From Cohnella zeiphila (lineage in GTDB: Bacteria > Bacillota > Bacilli > Paenibacillales > Paenibacillaceae), in the NCBI RefSeq assembly GCF_014212055.1, contig NZ_JACJVO010000038.1, forward strand, positions 1-64,000: a stretch of DNA of 64,000 nucleotides. The letters are read 5' to 3'. Both the position numbers and the translations under genes were made by a program. Each line of letters opens with the position of its first letter. Position 1 is the first letter of the stretch. Positions 51,842 to 60,422 of the stretch are shown one piece after another. The notes beneath the pieces are model-generated. The model did no database searches and was not told where the DNA came from. It saw only the letters and a list, made by a program, of their open reading frames with translations.

Positions 51842-52845
51842 TACAAGGAACCGGAGGATTGCCGGACGATGAGTTCGGAATCGACTTTGAACACCCGTTT
51901 CTCGCTGAATTCGTCGGCGTTCATCTGGTCGATGAGCTTCTCGGCGATGACGGCGCCCATCGCGTATTTGGGCTGATTGACGGTCGTCAGGGCCGGCGTG
52001 ATATATTTGCTGATCCGGTTGTTGTCGACGCCGACGACGGAGAGCTGCTCCGGGATGCGAAGGCCGGCCTCGTCGCACGCCTTGTAAACCCCGAGCGCCA
52101 TCTCGTCGTTCGCGGCATAGACCGCCGTGAACCCGAGTCCCTTGTCCAGCAGCCGCTTCATCGCCTCGTATCCGCCGCGTTCGTTGAAGTTGCCGTTCTC
52201 GACCAGTTCGGGACGGAACGGAATGTGGTGCTCCTTCAACCCTTTCAAATAACCTTCCAACCGTTCGAAGCTGTCGACCGCGTTGGCGTAGCCGCTCAGG
52301 AAGACGATATCCCGGTGGCCAAGGGAGACGAGATAATCCACGACTTCCTTCGAGAACTTCACGTTGTCCGTGAAAATGCACGGCACCTTCGGATGTTCGA
52401 CAGCTCGGCCGATGACGGCGACCTCGTAGCCTTTGTCGGTCAATCGGACGATCTCCTCATCCGCCGTGGAAGGCGTGACGAGAATCATCCCGTCCACCGT
52501 CCGGCTCATCAGCAAGCCGAGATACTCCATCTCCTTGTCCTGTTGATTCTCCGCGTCGCAGATGATCACCCGGTATTTGCGGGAATAGGCCATGTTCTCG
52601 ATGCCTTTGATGATCTCCGCGAAGTAGGAGGCGTTAATATCCGGCACGATGACGCCGATCGTCATCGAACGTTGGGAACGCAAATTTTTGGCGACCGCGT
52701 TCGGATGGTAGCCTAGGCTTTCGATGGCCCGCATCACCTTTTCTCTTGTCGACGATTTGACGTAGGAGTGGCCGTTCAGAACGCGGGATACGGTCGCCGG
52801 AGAGACGTTCGCTTTGCTTGCAACATCGACGATCTTAATATCCAT
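51841..52845 (-). CDS. LacI-family transcription regulator
   Basis: 334 residues from ATG 52845, chosen because GAGG lies 6 nt upstream; ATG 52851 touches the SD. Helix-turn-helix at the N-terminus (IKIVDVASKANVSPATVSRVLNG) and a periplasmic-binding-like sugar domain (TIGVIVPDINASYFAEIIKGIE, then ANDEMALGVYKACDEAGLRIPEQLSVVGVDNN). It probably represses the divergent importer 3 operon and itself through two TGAAATCGATTTCA-type operators in the gap between them. Confidence 0.94.
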   Translation of the reverse strand: MDIKIVDVASKANVSPATVSRVLNGHSYVKSSTREKVMRAIESLGYHPNAVAKNLRSQRSMTIGVIVPDINASYFAEIIKGIENMAYSRKYRVIICDAENQQDKEMEYLGLLMSRTVDGMILVTPSTADEEIVRLTDKGYEVAVIGRAVEHPKVPCIFTDNVKFSKEVVDYLVSLGHRDIVFLSGYANAVDSFERLEGYLKGLKEHHIPFRPELVENGNFNERGGYEAMKRLLDKGLGFTAVYAANDEMALGVYKACDEAGLRIPEQLSVVGVDNNRISKYITPALTTVNQPKYAMGAVIAEKLIDQMNADEFSEKRVFKVDSELIVRQSSGSL

Positions 52846-52899
52846 GGTCATCCTCAACTCTGCATTCAAATTTTTGTTTGACAGGAACTTGTTGAGCCC

Positions 52900-52927
52900 A
52901 TTATAATTCAAACTGAAATCGATTTCA
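52900..52927 (-). promoter_or_regulatory. lacI-family gene promoter
   Basis: On the minus strand TTGAAA (52927-52922), 16 nt, TATAAT (52905-52900). The operator at 52914-52927 covers the -35 and part of the spacer, which suits autorepression. Confidence 0.75.
52914..52927. promoter_or_regulatory. LacI-type operator 1
   Basis: Perfect palindrome TGAAATCGATTTCA with the central CG typical of LacI/GalR operators. Confidence 0.82.
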
Positions 52928-53024
52928 ATAAAGTTTCAGCGATTCGATTCGGACATGTGCACGAGATTGCAATGTTTGAAAGGGATTGTCGATTCGGAAA
53001 TGAAATGTGAAATTCTTTTCTTTT

Positions 53025-53038
53025 GGAAATCGATTTCA
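53025..53038. promoter_or_regulatory. LacI-type operator 2
   Basis: GGAAATCGATTTCA, sharing GAAATCGATTTC with operator 1, about 90 nt before the permease start. The two centres are 111 nt apart, which would allow looping. Confidence 0.8.
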
Positions 53039-53125
53039 TTATTGTGCCGGGAGTGATGCGTTTCACAGCCAAAGAACGAATCGACTTGTTCTTTATTTTC
53101 CTGTATGGGGTACGGAGGTGCAGCC

Positions 53126-54040
53126 ATGATCGGTTTTTTCAGAGAAGTGGCGAGAAACCGGGTTCTGTTCTTGATGATCGCTCCCGCACTGCTGTTTTTC
53201 GCTTTGTTCAGCTACATTCCGATGGTCGGCGTCTATTACGCTTTTACGAACTACAGCTTCGACGGAGGGCTGTTCGGCAGTCCGTTCGTCGGCTTCGACA
53301 ACTTCAAATTCCTGGTCAGCTCCGGCGAGCTGGTCACGCTGACCCGCAACACGATTCTCTATAACATCGTGTTCATCCTTCTCAGCAATTTCTTGCAGCT
53401 GGTCTGCGCGATCTTCCTGGCGGAATTGCCGGGCCGATGGTTCAAGAAGACGTCGCAGTCGGTCATGTTCCTGCCGTTCTTCATCTCGTTCGTTCTTGTG
53501 GGCGCTTTCGTGCTCAATCTGTTCAGCTCGCAGAACGGTCTCGTTCCGTCGCTGATGGCGCAGCTCGGCCTTCCCCATTACGACTTCTACATGCATACCG
53601 CGCCTTGGAAGTACATCATCGTGTTCTTCCACGTCTGGAAGGGGCTCGGCTACGGGACGGTCATTTATCTGGCGGCGATCATGGGCTTCAGCGAGGAATA
53701 TTACGAGGCCGCGAAGATCGACGGCGCGAACATCTTCCAGCGGGTGCGGAGCATTACGATCCCGATGCTGGTGCCGACGTTCATCCTGCTCATTCTGCTC
53801 AGCCTGGGCGGCATTCTCAAAGGACAGTTCGACCTGTTCTACCAGATCGTCGGCCAGAACGGTTCGCTGTTCAACTCCACGGACATCATCGATACTTACG
53901 TCTACCGCTCTCTCGCCGTCAACTTCGACATCGGCATGGGCACGGCGGCCGGATTGTACCAGTCGCTGTTCGGGATGCTGCTTGTGCTCTGCGTCAACTA
54001 CATCATTCGCAAGACGCGCGAAGATTACGCTTTATTCTAG
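53126..54040 (+). CDS. sugar ABC importer 3, permease 1
   Basis: 304 residues from ATG 53126 (SD GGAGGTG). LplB-like: VLFLMIAPALLFFALFSYIPMVGVYYAFTNY, EAA loop EYYEAAKIDGANIFQRVRSITIPM, and a C-terminal last helix. First gene of an operon controlled by the neighbouring LacI protein. No ATPase gene is present. Confidence 0.93.
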   Translation: MIGFFREVARNRVLFLMIAPALLFFALFSYIPMVGVYYAFTNYSFDGGLFGSPFVGFDNFKFLVSSGELVTLTRNTILYNIVFILLSNFLQLVCAIFLAELPGRWFKKTSQSVMFLPFFISFVLVGAFVLNLFSSQNGLVPSLMAQLGLPHYDFYMHTAPWKYIIVFFHVWKGLGYGTVIYLAAIMGFSEEYYEAAKIDGANIFQRVRSITIPMLVPTFILLILLSLGGILKGQFDLFYQIVGQNGSLFNSTDIIDTYVYRSLAVNFDIGMGTAAGLYQSLFGMLLVLCVNYIIRKTREDYALF

Positions 54041-54054
54041 GGGGACCGGCCAAG

Positions 54055-54936
54055 ATGAAGATGGAAAAATCCACGATCGCGTTCAATGCGATCGGCTACG
54101 TATTCCTGTCGATTCTGTCGATCCTGTGCCTGGTTCCGTTCCTGGTTATCATCACGGGCTCGCTCAGCTCGGAGACGGACATTATCGCCTCGGGCTTCCA
54201 GCTGATTCCCAAGCATTTCTCGCTGGATGCCTACCGCGCGATGTTCACGAATCCGGCTCAAATCTACCAGGCGTACAAGGTTTCGATCCTGGTGACGGTG
54301 GCCGGCACGGCGGTCGGCTTGTTCCTGACCTCGATGGCGGGCTACGTTCTGTCCCGTAAGGAGTTCAAATACCGCAACGGGCTCGCGTTCTACATTTACT
54401 TCACCACTTTGTTCAGCGGCGGCCTCATTCCGTGGTATATCCTGATCGTCAACTACCTGGACATGAAGGACACGTACACGTCGCTCGTCGTGCCGGGCTT
54501 GCTCAGCGCCTGGAACATCATTCTGATGAAAAACTTCATGAAATCGATTCCAGATTCGATTGTCGAATCCGCCAAGATCGACGGCGCCGGCGATTTCCGG
54601 ATTTACTTCCGGCTCATCCTGCCGCTCTCCACGCCGGGACTGGCGACGATCGGCCTGTTCATGGCGCTCGGCTATTGGAACGATTGGTTTACCGCCAACC
54701 TGTTCATCACGACCGACAGCAAGGTGCCGCTGCAATTCCTGCTCTATAAAATTCTTGCGAGCGCCTCGGTTCTCAAAACGAGCATCGCGGGCAACCTGTC
54801 GCCGAACTTCCAGCCGCCGACGGAAACGCTCAAGATGGCGGCGGCGGTCGTCGTCACCGGCCCGATCATTCTGCTCTATCCGTTCTTGCAGCGCTATTTC
54901 GTCAAAGGGTTGACGATCGGCGCGGTCAAAGGTTAG
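54055..54936 (+). CDS. sugar ABC importer 3, permease 2
   Basis: 293 residues from ATG 54055. YtcP-like with FSGGLIPWYILIVNYL, EAA-type loop DSIVESAKIDGAGDFRIYFRLILPLS and end YPFLQRYFVKGLTIGAVKG. It begins 14 nt after permease 1. Confidence 0.93.
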   Translation: MKMEKSTIAFNAIGYVFLSILSILCLVPFLVIITGSLSSETDIIASGFQLIPKHFSLDAYRAMFTNPAQIYQAYKVSILVTVAGTAVGLFLTSMAGYVLSRKEFKYRNGLAFYIYFTTLFSGGLIPWYILIVNYLDMKDTYTSLVVPGLLSAWNIILMKNFMKSIPDSIVESAKIDGAGDFRIYFRLILPLSTPGLATIGLFMALGYWNDWFTANLFITTDSKVPLQFLLYKILASASVLKTSIAGNLSPNFQPPTETLKMAAAVVVTGPIILLYPFLQRYFVKGLTIGAVKG

Positions 54937-54987
54937 AACCGGACCTCCGGCTAACATATATTTATTCTCATTCTTAGGGGGATGCAC

Positions 54988-56619
54988 ATGTTACACAAAC
55001 GTTTGAAGTGGACTTCGGCCGCCGTTCCGCTGACGTTGTCGGCCGCTCTGCTGGCTGCGTGCGGAGGCAATTCGAATAACGGCGGGGCGAGCGCTTCGGC
55101 AAGCGCTTCGGCCAGTACGCCGGCAGCGGGCTCGCCGGCGGCCAGCGGAGCTTCGGCCGGCGCTTCGGCTGCCGATACGGCGGCGAAGCCGGATACGTCG
55201 AAGAAAGTACAGTTGAACTGGTACGTGCTCGGAGACGCGCATGCGGACACCCCGAAAGTAATGGACGAATGGAACAAGATGCTGGAGAAAGACCTGAACG
55301 CGACGGTCAAATTGAACTTCACTTCGTGGAACGACTGGCAGAGCAAATACAACCTGCTGCTCGCATCCGGCGAGAAGATCGATATGGTGTTCGCGTCCAG
55401 CTGGGCCAACTACTATAAATATGCGAAACAAGGCGCGTTCATGGACCTGACCGGCCTGCTGCCGACCTACGCGCCGCAGACGTGGAAGGAAGTTCCGCAG
55501 GAAGACTGGGATACGGCTACCGTCGGCGGCAAGATCTACGCCGTGCCGAACACGAATCCGGAGTATACGCCGAACGGTCTCGTTTATCGCGAAGACTGGC
55601 GCGAGGAGCTGAACCTGCCCGAGATCAAGGACCTGGATTCCCTGGAAGCCTACATGGACGGCGTCAAGAAGAACAAGAAGGGCGTCACTCCGATCGGCGG
55701 CAAAGCCTGGAACGAAGTCTATACGCTCTTTACGGATTATTACGACTTCAAGGTCTACGGCGGAGAAGGCAGCGTCATCGCATCCTCTTCCTACGACAAC
55801 CCGCGCGACATCGTCGAATATCCGTTCACGCCGCAATTCGAAGAATTCGTGAAGCGGATGAAGACGTGGGCGGACAAAGGCTTCTGGGCGTCCAACACGC
55901 TGTCGCAGCAGACGGAAGCCGGCGATCTGATCAAGGCCGGAACGGGCGCGATCTACTGGCGGAACGCTCCGGGCGCGGGCGGATTCATCACCGACGTCTC
56001 GAAGACGAATCCGGACTACAAGCTCGCCTACTTCCCGTTCACGCGGTTCCATAACTACGCGATTCCGACGCTGCCGATGGCGAACGCGATGGCGATCCCG
56101 AAGAGCTCGCAGAATCCGGAGCGGTCGCTCATGGTGCTCGACAAGCTGCGCAACGACCCGACCTACTTCCGTTTGATGACGTACGGCATCGAGGGCACGC
56201 ACTATTCGCTCGAAGCGGACGGCAAGACGATGGATACGCCTCCGGCCGGCATGACGGTGAGCAAGGACTGGAAGCCTTACGATATTACGAGCTGGGGCTG
56301 GCGTTACCAGCCGAACATGCTGCAGACGAAGGGCGGCTGGGACGGCATGGACGCTCTGAACAAAGAGTTCGCCGCCGAGAGCAAGCCGAACATCTTCGAT
56401 CCGATCACGATGGACTACGAGCCGGTCAAATCGCAAGTGGCGGCCGTCAACCAAGTGTTCAAGCAATACGGGCAGCCGCTGATGATGGGCCTCGTCCCCG
56501 ATCCGGAGAAAGCGCTGGAAACGTACCGCAGCAAACTGAAAGCGGCCGGCGTCGACAAGATTCTGGATTACGTCAAAGAACAAGCCAACGCTTATTTCGA
56601 CGAAAAGGGCATTAAGTAA
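54988..56619 (+). CDS. sugar-binding lipoprotein 3
   Basis: 543 residues from ATG 54988; ATG 54982 lies too close to the AGGGGG SD. The signal peptide ends in lipobox LLAAC. A Gly/Ala/Ser linker about 45 residues long precedes the body (VQLNWYVLGDAHADTPKVMDEWNKML). Large oligosaccharide-binding protein of importer 3. A strong terminator after it separates the importer from the hydrolase genes, so expression of the hydrolases may differ. Confidence 0.92.
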   Translation: MLHKRLKWTSAAVPLTLSAALLAACGGNSNNGGASASASASASTPAAGSPAASGASAGASAADTAAKPDTSKKVQLNWYVLGDAHADTPKVMDEWNKMLEKDLNATVKLNFTSWNDWQSKYNLLLASGEKIDMVFASSWANYYKYAKQGAFMDLTGLLPTYAPQTWKEVPQEDWDTATVGGKIYAVPNTNPEYTPNGLVYREDWREELNLPEIKDLDSLEAYMDGVKKNKKGVTPIGGKAWNEVYTLFTDYYDFKVYGGEGSVIASSSYDNPRDIVEYPFTPQFEEFVKRMKTWADKGFWASNTLSQQTEAGDLIKAGTGAIYWRNAPGAGGFITDVSKTNPDYKLAYFPFTRFHNYAIPTLPMANAMAIPKSSQNPERSLMVLDKLRNDPTYFRLMTYGIEGTHYSLEADGKTMDTPPAGMTVSKDWKPYDITSWGWRYQPNMLQTKGGWDGMDALNKEFAAESKPNIFDPITMDYEPVKSQVAAVNQVFKQYGQPLMMGLVPDPEKALETYRSKLKAAGVDKILDYVKEQANAYFDEKGIK

Positions 56620-56638
56620 CGGTAATCGATTAGCCGAC

Positions 56639-56718
56639 GCGAGAGATGCGGAACGGCCGGCGGGACGAACGCGAGCAGCGGATCGTCCCGCCAAGGTTCC
56701 ATCGTCTCTCGCTTTTTT
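56639..56718 (+). terminator. terminator of importer 3 operon
   Basis: Outer stem GCGAGAGAT/ATC-TCTCTCGC and inner 10-bp GGCGGGACGA/TCGTCCCGCC, then six T. Confidence 0.88.
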
Positions 56719-56745
56719 CTATCCAGTGAAAGGAGCGAAGTGCAT

Positions 56746-58092
56746 ATGGGTACTATCGAAACTTGGCTGACGACGGTCGACGGACGGAAGTTGCTGGATC
56801 CGCAAGATCAGGGCGCATCGGCGGCTTCCGGAGACGATCCGGCGTTCGGCGGAAGGCGGATTCGGATCGACGAGGAAGCGCGCCGCCAGCGGATGGAAGG
56901 CTTCGGGGCGTCGTTCACCGATGCGTCGGCGTGGCTGGTCGGAGCGCTTCTGGACGAACCTTCGCGCGAGACGGTCATGAAGAAGCTGTTCGACCGGGAG
57001 GAAGGCATCGGGCTGACGCTGCTTCGCCAGCCGATCGGCTCCTCCGACTATACGACCAAGGAATACAGCTACGACGACGCTCCGGAGGATGAGGAAGATT
57101 TCGAGCTGCGGCGGTTCTCGATCGATCACGACCGGGCTTACATTCTCCCTCTGCTTCGGGAAGCGAAGGCGCTGCGTCCGGATCTGCAGCTGATGGCGTC
57201 GCCGTGGAGCCCGCCGGGCTGGATGAAGACGTCGGGGCGAATGATCGCGGGAACGCTGCGTCCGGAGTGCTATCCGGCTTACGCGAACTATTTCGTAGCG
57301 TTTCTGAAAGCTTACGAGGCGGAAGGCTTCCGGATTCCGCGGATCACCGTCCAGAACGAGCCGGGCTACGAGCCGAAAGAATATCCGGGCATGATCATGA
57401 CGGCGGAAGAGCAGTTGACGTTCATCCGCGACCATCTAGGTCCCGCGATCGAGGCTGCAGGGCTTGACACCAAAGTATTGTGTTACGACCACAATTGGGA
57501 CATTACCGACTATGCGATAAAAGTGCTTGGCGATCCGGCTTGCGCCCGCTATGTAGCGGGCACGGCCTGGCATTGCTACGGCGGCGAGCATGAGGCGATG
57601 TCCGTCGTCGGGGATGCTTTTCCCGGGACGGAAATTTGGTTCACGGAAGCGTCGGGCGGCGCGTGGATCCCGCCGTTCCGGGAAGCCTATCTGACGCAGA
57701 TGAAGCATGTCGTCCGCAGCGTGCGCAACGGCTCGAACTCGGTCGTCTGGTGGAACGTCGCCCTGGACGAGCGCAACGGTCCGACCGTGCTGTCGAACAG
57801 CACATGCCGCGGATTGATCCGGATCGATCAAGCGACAAGGGAAGTCACTTACAACCTGGACTATTATACGATGGGCCATATTAGCAAGTTCGTCGTTCCG
57901 GGAGCTTATCGCCTCGAATCGACCGACTATCGGGACGAGCTGGAGACGGCCGCGTTCCGCAATCCGGACGGTTCCACCGTTCTGATCGTTTCCAGCCGGA
58001 CGGAAGAGGAACAGGACATCCGCTTCGAATGCGGCGGCCGCGCTTGGCATTACCGTTTGCCGGGAGAAGCCGCCGTCACGTTTAAATGGTAA
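56746..58092 (+). CDS. GH30-family glycoside hydrolase
   Basis: 448 residues from ATG 56746, preceded by AAAGGAG. TIM barrel plus side beta-domain of GH30 (glucosylceramidase-like). Family markers: RMEGFGASFTDASAW, SPWSPPGWMKT, acid/base Glu205 in TVQNEP, nucleophile Glu301 in WFTEASGG, and a C-terminal beta domain starting HISKFVVPGA. No signal peptide, so it acts in the cytoplasm on an imported beta-glucoside or beta-glycan oligosaccharide. 28 nt before the GH35-like gene. Confidence 0.92.
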   Translation: MGTIETWLTTVDGRKLLDPQDQGASAASGDDPAFGGRRIRIDEEARRQRMEGFGASFTDASAWLVGALLDEPSRETVMKKLFDREEGIGLTLLRQPIGSSDYTTKEYSYDDAPEDEEDFELRRFSIDHDRAYILPLLREAKALRPDLQLMASPWSPPGWMKTSGRMIAGTLRPECYPAYANYFVAFLKAYEAEGFRIPRITVQNEPGYEPKEYPGMIMTAEEQLTFIRDHLGPAIEAAGLDTKVLCYDHNWDITDYAIKVLGDPACARYVAGTAWHCYGGEHEAMSVVGDAFPGTEIWFTEASGGAWIPPFREAYLTQMKHVVRSVRNGSNSVVWWNVALDERNGPTVLSNSTCRGLIRIDQATREVTYNLDYYTMGHISKFVVPGAYRLESTDYRDELETAAFRNPDGSTVLIVSSRTEEEQDIRFECGGRAWHYRLPGEAAVTFKW

Positions 58093-58120
58093 CTTTTTGC
58101 ATCACCGGGAGGGAACAGCA

Positions 58121-60295
58121 TTGAACGAAATCATCATGAAAAACGGAATCTTTTATATGAACGGCAAGCGGACGTTTCTGCTCTCGGCGGATTATCCGTA
58201 TTACCGCGACGATCCCGCGAATTGGGGCGACCGGCTGGAAAAGCTGAAGGCCGCGCACATCGGCATCGTCTCGTTCTACGTTCCGTGGCGGCACCACGCC
58301 GTAAACGGACGGATCGACTTCACGGGCGAGACGCGGCCGAACCGCAACGTCAAGGCGTTCATCCGCCTGTGCGCGGAGAAAGGGCTGCTCGCGCTTCTCA
58401 AGCCCGGCCCGTTCATCCACGCGGAGACCGACTACGGCGGTCTGCCGGACTTCGTCAGCCCGGAGCAGGCCGAGGCGATCGATCCGATGCTGAATGGCCG
58501 TGGCGAGCGGAGAAAATGGCACAAGGAGCTTCCCGCGCCGACCGATCCGGCGTTCGAGGGCATGGTGCGGGATTGGTTCGGGATCGTGGACCGCGAGCTG
58601 ATCCGGCCGAACGCTTACCCTGCGGGACCGATCGTCGCGCTGCAAATTTTGAACGAAGGCGTCTATTCCGACGCCCAGCACGAAGTGACGGACTACGACT
58701 ACTCGGTCAGCTCCAAAGCCCGTTTCCGTCAATTCATCGAGCGGAAGTACGGTTCGATCGCAAGCTATAACGAGGCGCACCGGACCGAATTCGCGGACTA
58801 CGAAGAGATCGAGCCGCCGGCGGCACCGGGGAATGTGGAGAAGGAAGAGGACCTGCTCGCGTATCTAGATTGGGCGGAGTACCAGTCGGACTACATGCGG
58901 CGGCTGTACGAGGAGTGGGGCGCCGCGATCCGGACGGAGCTGCCGTACATTCTGAACCTGAATCCGCCGCACGATCGGCCGGAGGGCTACGACGACTGGT
59001 TCAACCGGCTGGAGATCGAGAAGTTCGCGGGCCAGAACTACGGCTACACGAACTGGATCGGCGTCGTCTCCCACGACGCGTCGGCGTTCAACCGATATCT
59101 GCTGCTGACGAAGCGGGGGCGCGGCCCGAACCTGGAGGAGAACTGGGGCTTCTCGAAGCTGTACGATTACCGGTACCGCTACACGGCCATTCCGTTCTTC
59201 CAGACGGTCATGGCGGTGGCGGGCGGAGCGACGGGCTACAATATTTACACCGCCGTCGGGACCGACCAGTGGGACGACGGCATCGACACGATGCAGGAGA
59301 AGCCGTATCCGGACTGCTCGCCGATCGGCGAGACGGGCGAGTTGACGCCGAAGTACCGCTCGATGAAGCTGCTCAACCGCTACTTCGCGCGGTTCGGCGA
59401 AGAGCTGCTCGGCTGCGAGTCGCCGATGCCGGTCGCATGGGGCGTCTACAACGGCTACGCGCAGCTCGCCTGTTGGGGCATGGACGAGCGGATCGCGAAG
59501 CTGGGCCGCCGGCCGGCCCACGTCGGCAAAGACGGCTTCGACCGGTTCCAGGCCGCGGTGCGGAGCGTCAATATGGACTATGCGATGCTGAACCTGGCCG
59601 ACGGCGCGCCTTCCGCGGAGCGTTACCCGGTCCTCGCGTTGGCCGGCGGGTTCTTCATGGCGGAGCAGGTGCAGCGCGATCTGGCGGCGTATGTGAGAAG
59701 CGGCGGCAAGCTGGCGCTCGTGGGAGATGTTCCCGCGCTGGATGAGCGGATGCGGCCTTGCGCCACGCTGCGGGAAGCGCTTTTCGGTGAGGCGCCGCCG
59801 AAGGATGGCGTTTATGCCGTCGGGACCGGCGCGGTCGCCTACCGGGAAGCGAACCTGTTGGCGGCGGAGGGGTCCTCCGGAGCGTTCCTGGAATTGCTGG
59901 CGGAGCTCGGCGCGAAGCCGGAGCTGGAGTCGGACGCCCAGGTTTGGGTGCACCGGGACGGCGAGCGCGATATAAGTCATTTCTTCGTTCTGGGGCTGAA
60001 GGAAGAGGCGTGGACCTACAGGGTCCGGCATGGGGACGTCGAGCTCGAAGTCCGGCTGCCGGCGAAGTCTTCCGCCATTGTCCGCGTAGAAGGCGGACGG
60101 CTGGCCGCCGGCGTCGTGAAGGGGCTGCACGAATTCGAGCAGTCGTACGCCGCGCCGCAGATCCGCTGCGGAGACCGGACGGTGGAGGCCGACGCGCCTT
60201 GCGATCTTTATTTCGAACGGACGGATTCCTCGGAGCCGGAATGGGAAGCGGTCGGTCTGAACCCGGATGACGAGATTCGCGTTCGGAGCCTATGA
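58121..60295 (+). CDS. GH35-like beta-galactosidase family protein
   Basis: 724 residues from TTG 58121 after GGGAGGGAA. N-terminal TIM barrel opening with FYMNGKRTFLLSADYPYYRDDPANWGDRLEKLKAAHI and LKPGPFIHAETDYGGLPDF, both GH35 marks. Acid/base Glu179 is in LQILNEG; the nucleophile may be in LEENWGFS. A beta-rich C-terminal part follows (about 520-724). No signal peptide. Diverged from classical GH35, so the substrate may not be a galactoside. With GH30 it would degrade the sugar brought in by importer 3. Confidence 0.8.
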   Translation: MNEIIMKNGIFYMNGKRTFLLSADYPYYRDDPANWGDRLEKLKAAHIGIVSFYVPWRHHAVNGRIDFTGETRPNRNVKAFIRLCAEKGLLALLKPGPFIHAETDYGGLPDFVSPEQAEAIDPMLNGRGERRKWHKELPAPTDPAFEGMVRDWFGIVDRELIRPNAYPAGPIVALQILNEGVYSDAQHEVTDYDYSVSSKARFRQFIERKYGSIASYNEAHRTEFADYEEIEPPAAPGNVEKEEDLLAYLDWAEYQSDYMRRLYEEWGAAIRTELPYILNLNPPHDRPEGYDDWFNRLEIEKFAGQNYGYTNWIGVVSHDASAFNRYLLLTKRGRGPNLEENWGFSKLYDYRYRYTAIPFFQTVMAVAGGATGYNIYTAVGTDQWDDGIDTMQEKPYPDCSPIGETGELTPKYRSMKLLNRYFARFGEELLGCESPMPVAWGVYNGYAQLACWGMDERIAKLGRRPAHVGKDGFDRFQAAVRSVNMDYAMLNLADGAPSAERYPVLALAGGFFMAEQVQRDLAAYVRSGGKLALVGDVPALDERMRPCATLREALFGEAPPKDGVYAVGTGAVAYREANLLAAEGSSGAFLELLAELGAKPELESDAQVWVHRDGERDISHFFVLGLKEEAWTYRVRHGDVELEVRLPAKSSAIVRVEGGRLAAGVVKGLHEFEQSYAAPQIRCGDRTVEADAPCDLYFERTDSSEPEWEAVGLNPDDEIRVRSL

Positions 60296-60313
60296 GTAAT
60301 CGGTCAAAAGTAT

Positions 60314-60349
60314 GGAGTCGTTCCCTTGGGACGGCTTCTCGCTTTTTTT
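60314..60349 (+). terminator. terminator of the GH operon
   Basis: Stem 60315-60325/60328-60338 (one bulged T, two G-U pairs) followed by TCGC and seven T. Confidence 0.7.
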
Positions 60350-60363
60350 GGATGAAGGCTCGG

Positions 60364-60393
60364 TTGAAGAAAACGGCCGCCGCTGTGTAAAAT
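60364..60393 (+). promoter_or_regulatory. phnM promoter
   Basis: TTGAAG (60364-60369), 18 nt, TAAAAT (60388-60393), 30 nt before the start codon. Confidence 0.65.
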
Positions 60394-60422
60394 AGGGAAA
60401 TGAAGATGGGGAGGCGATCGGG

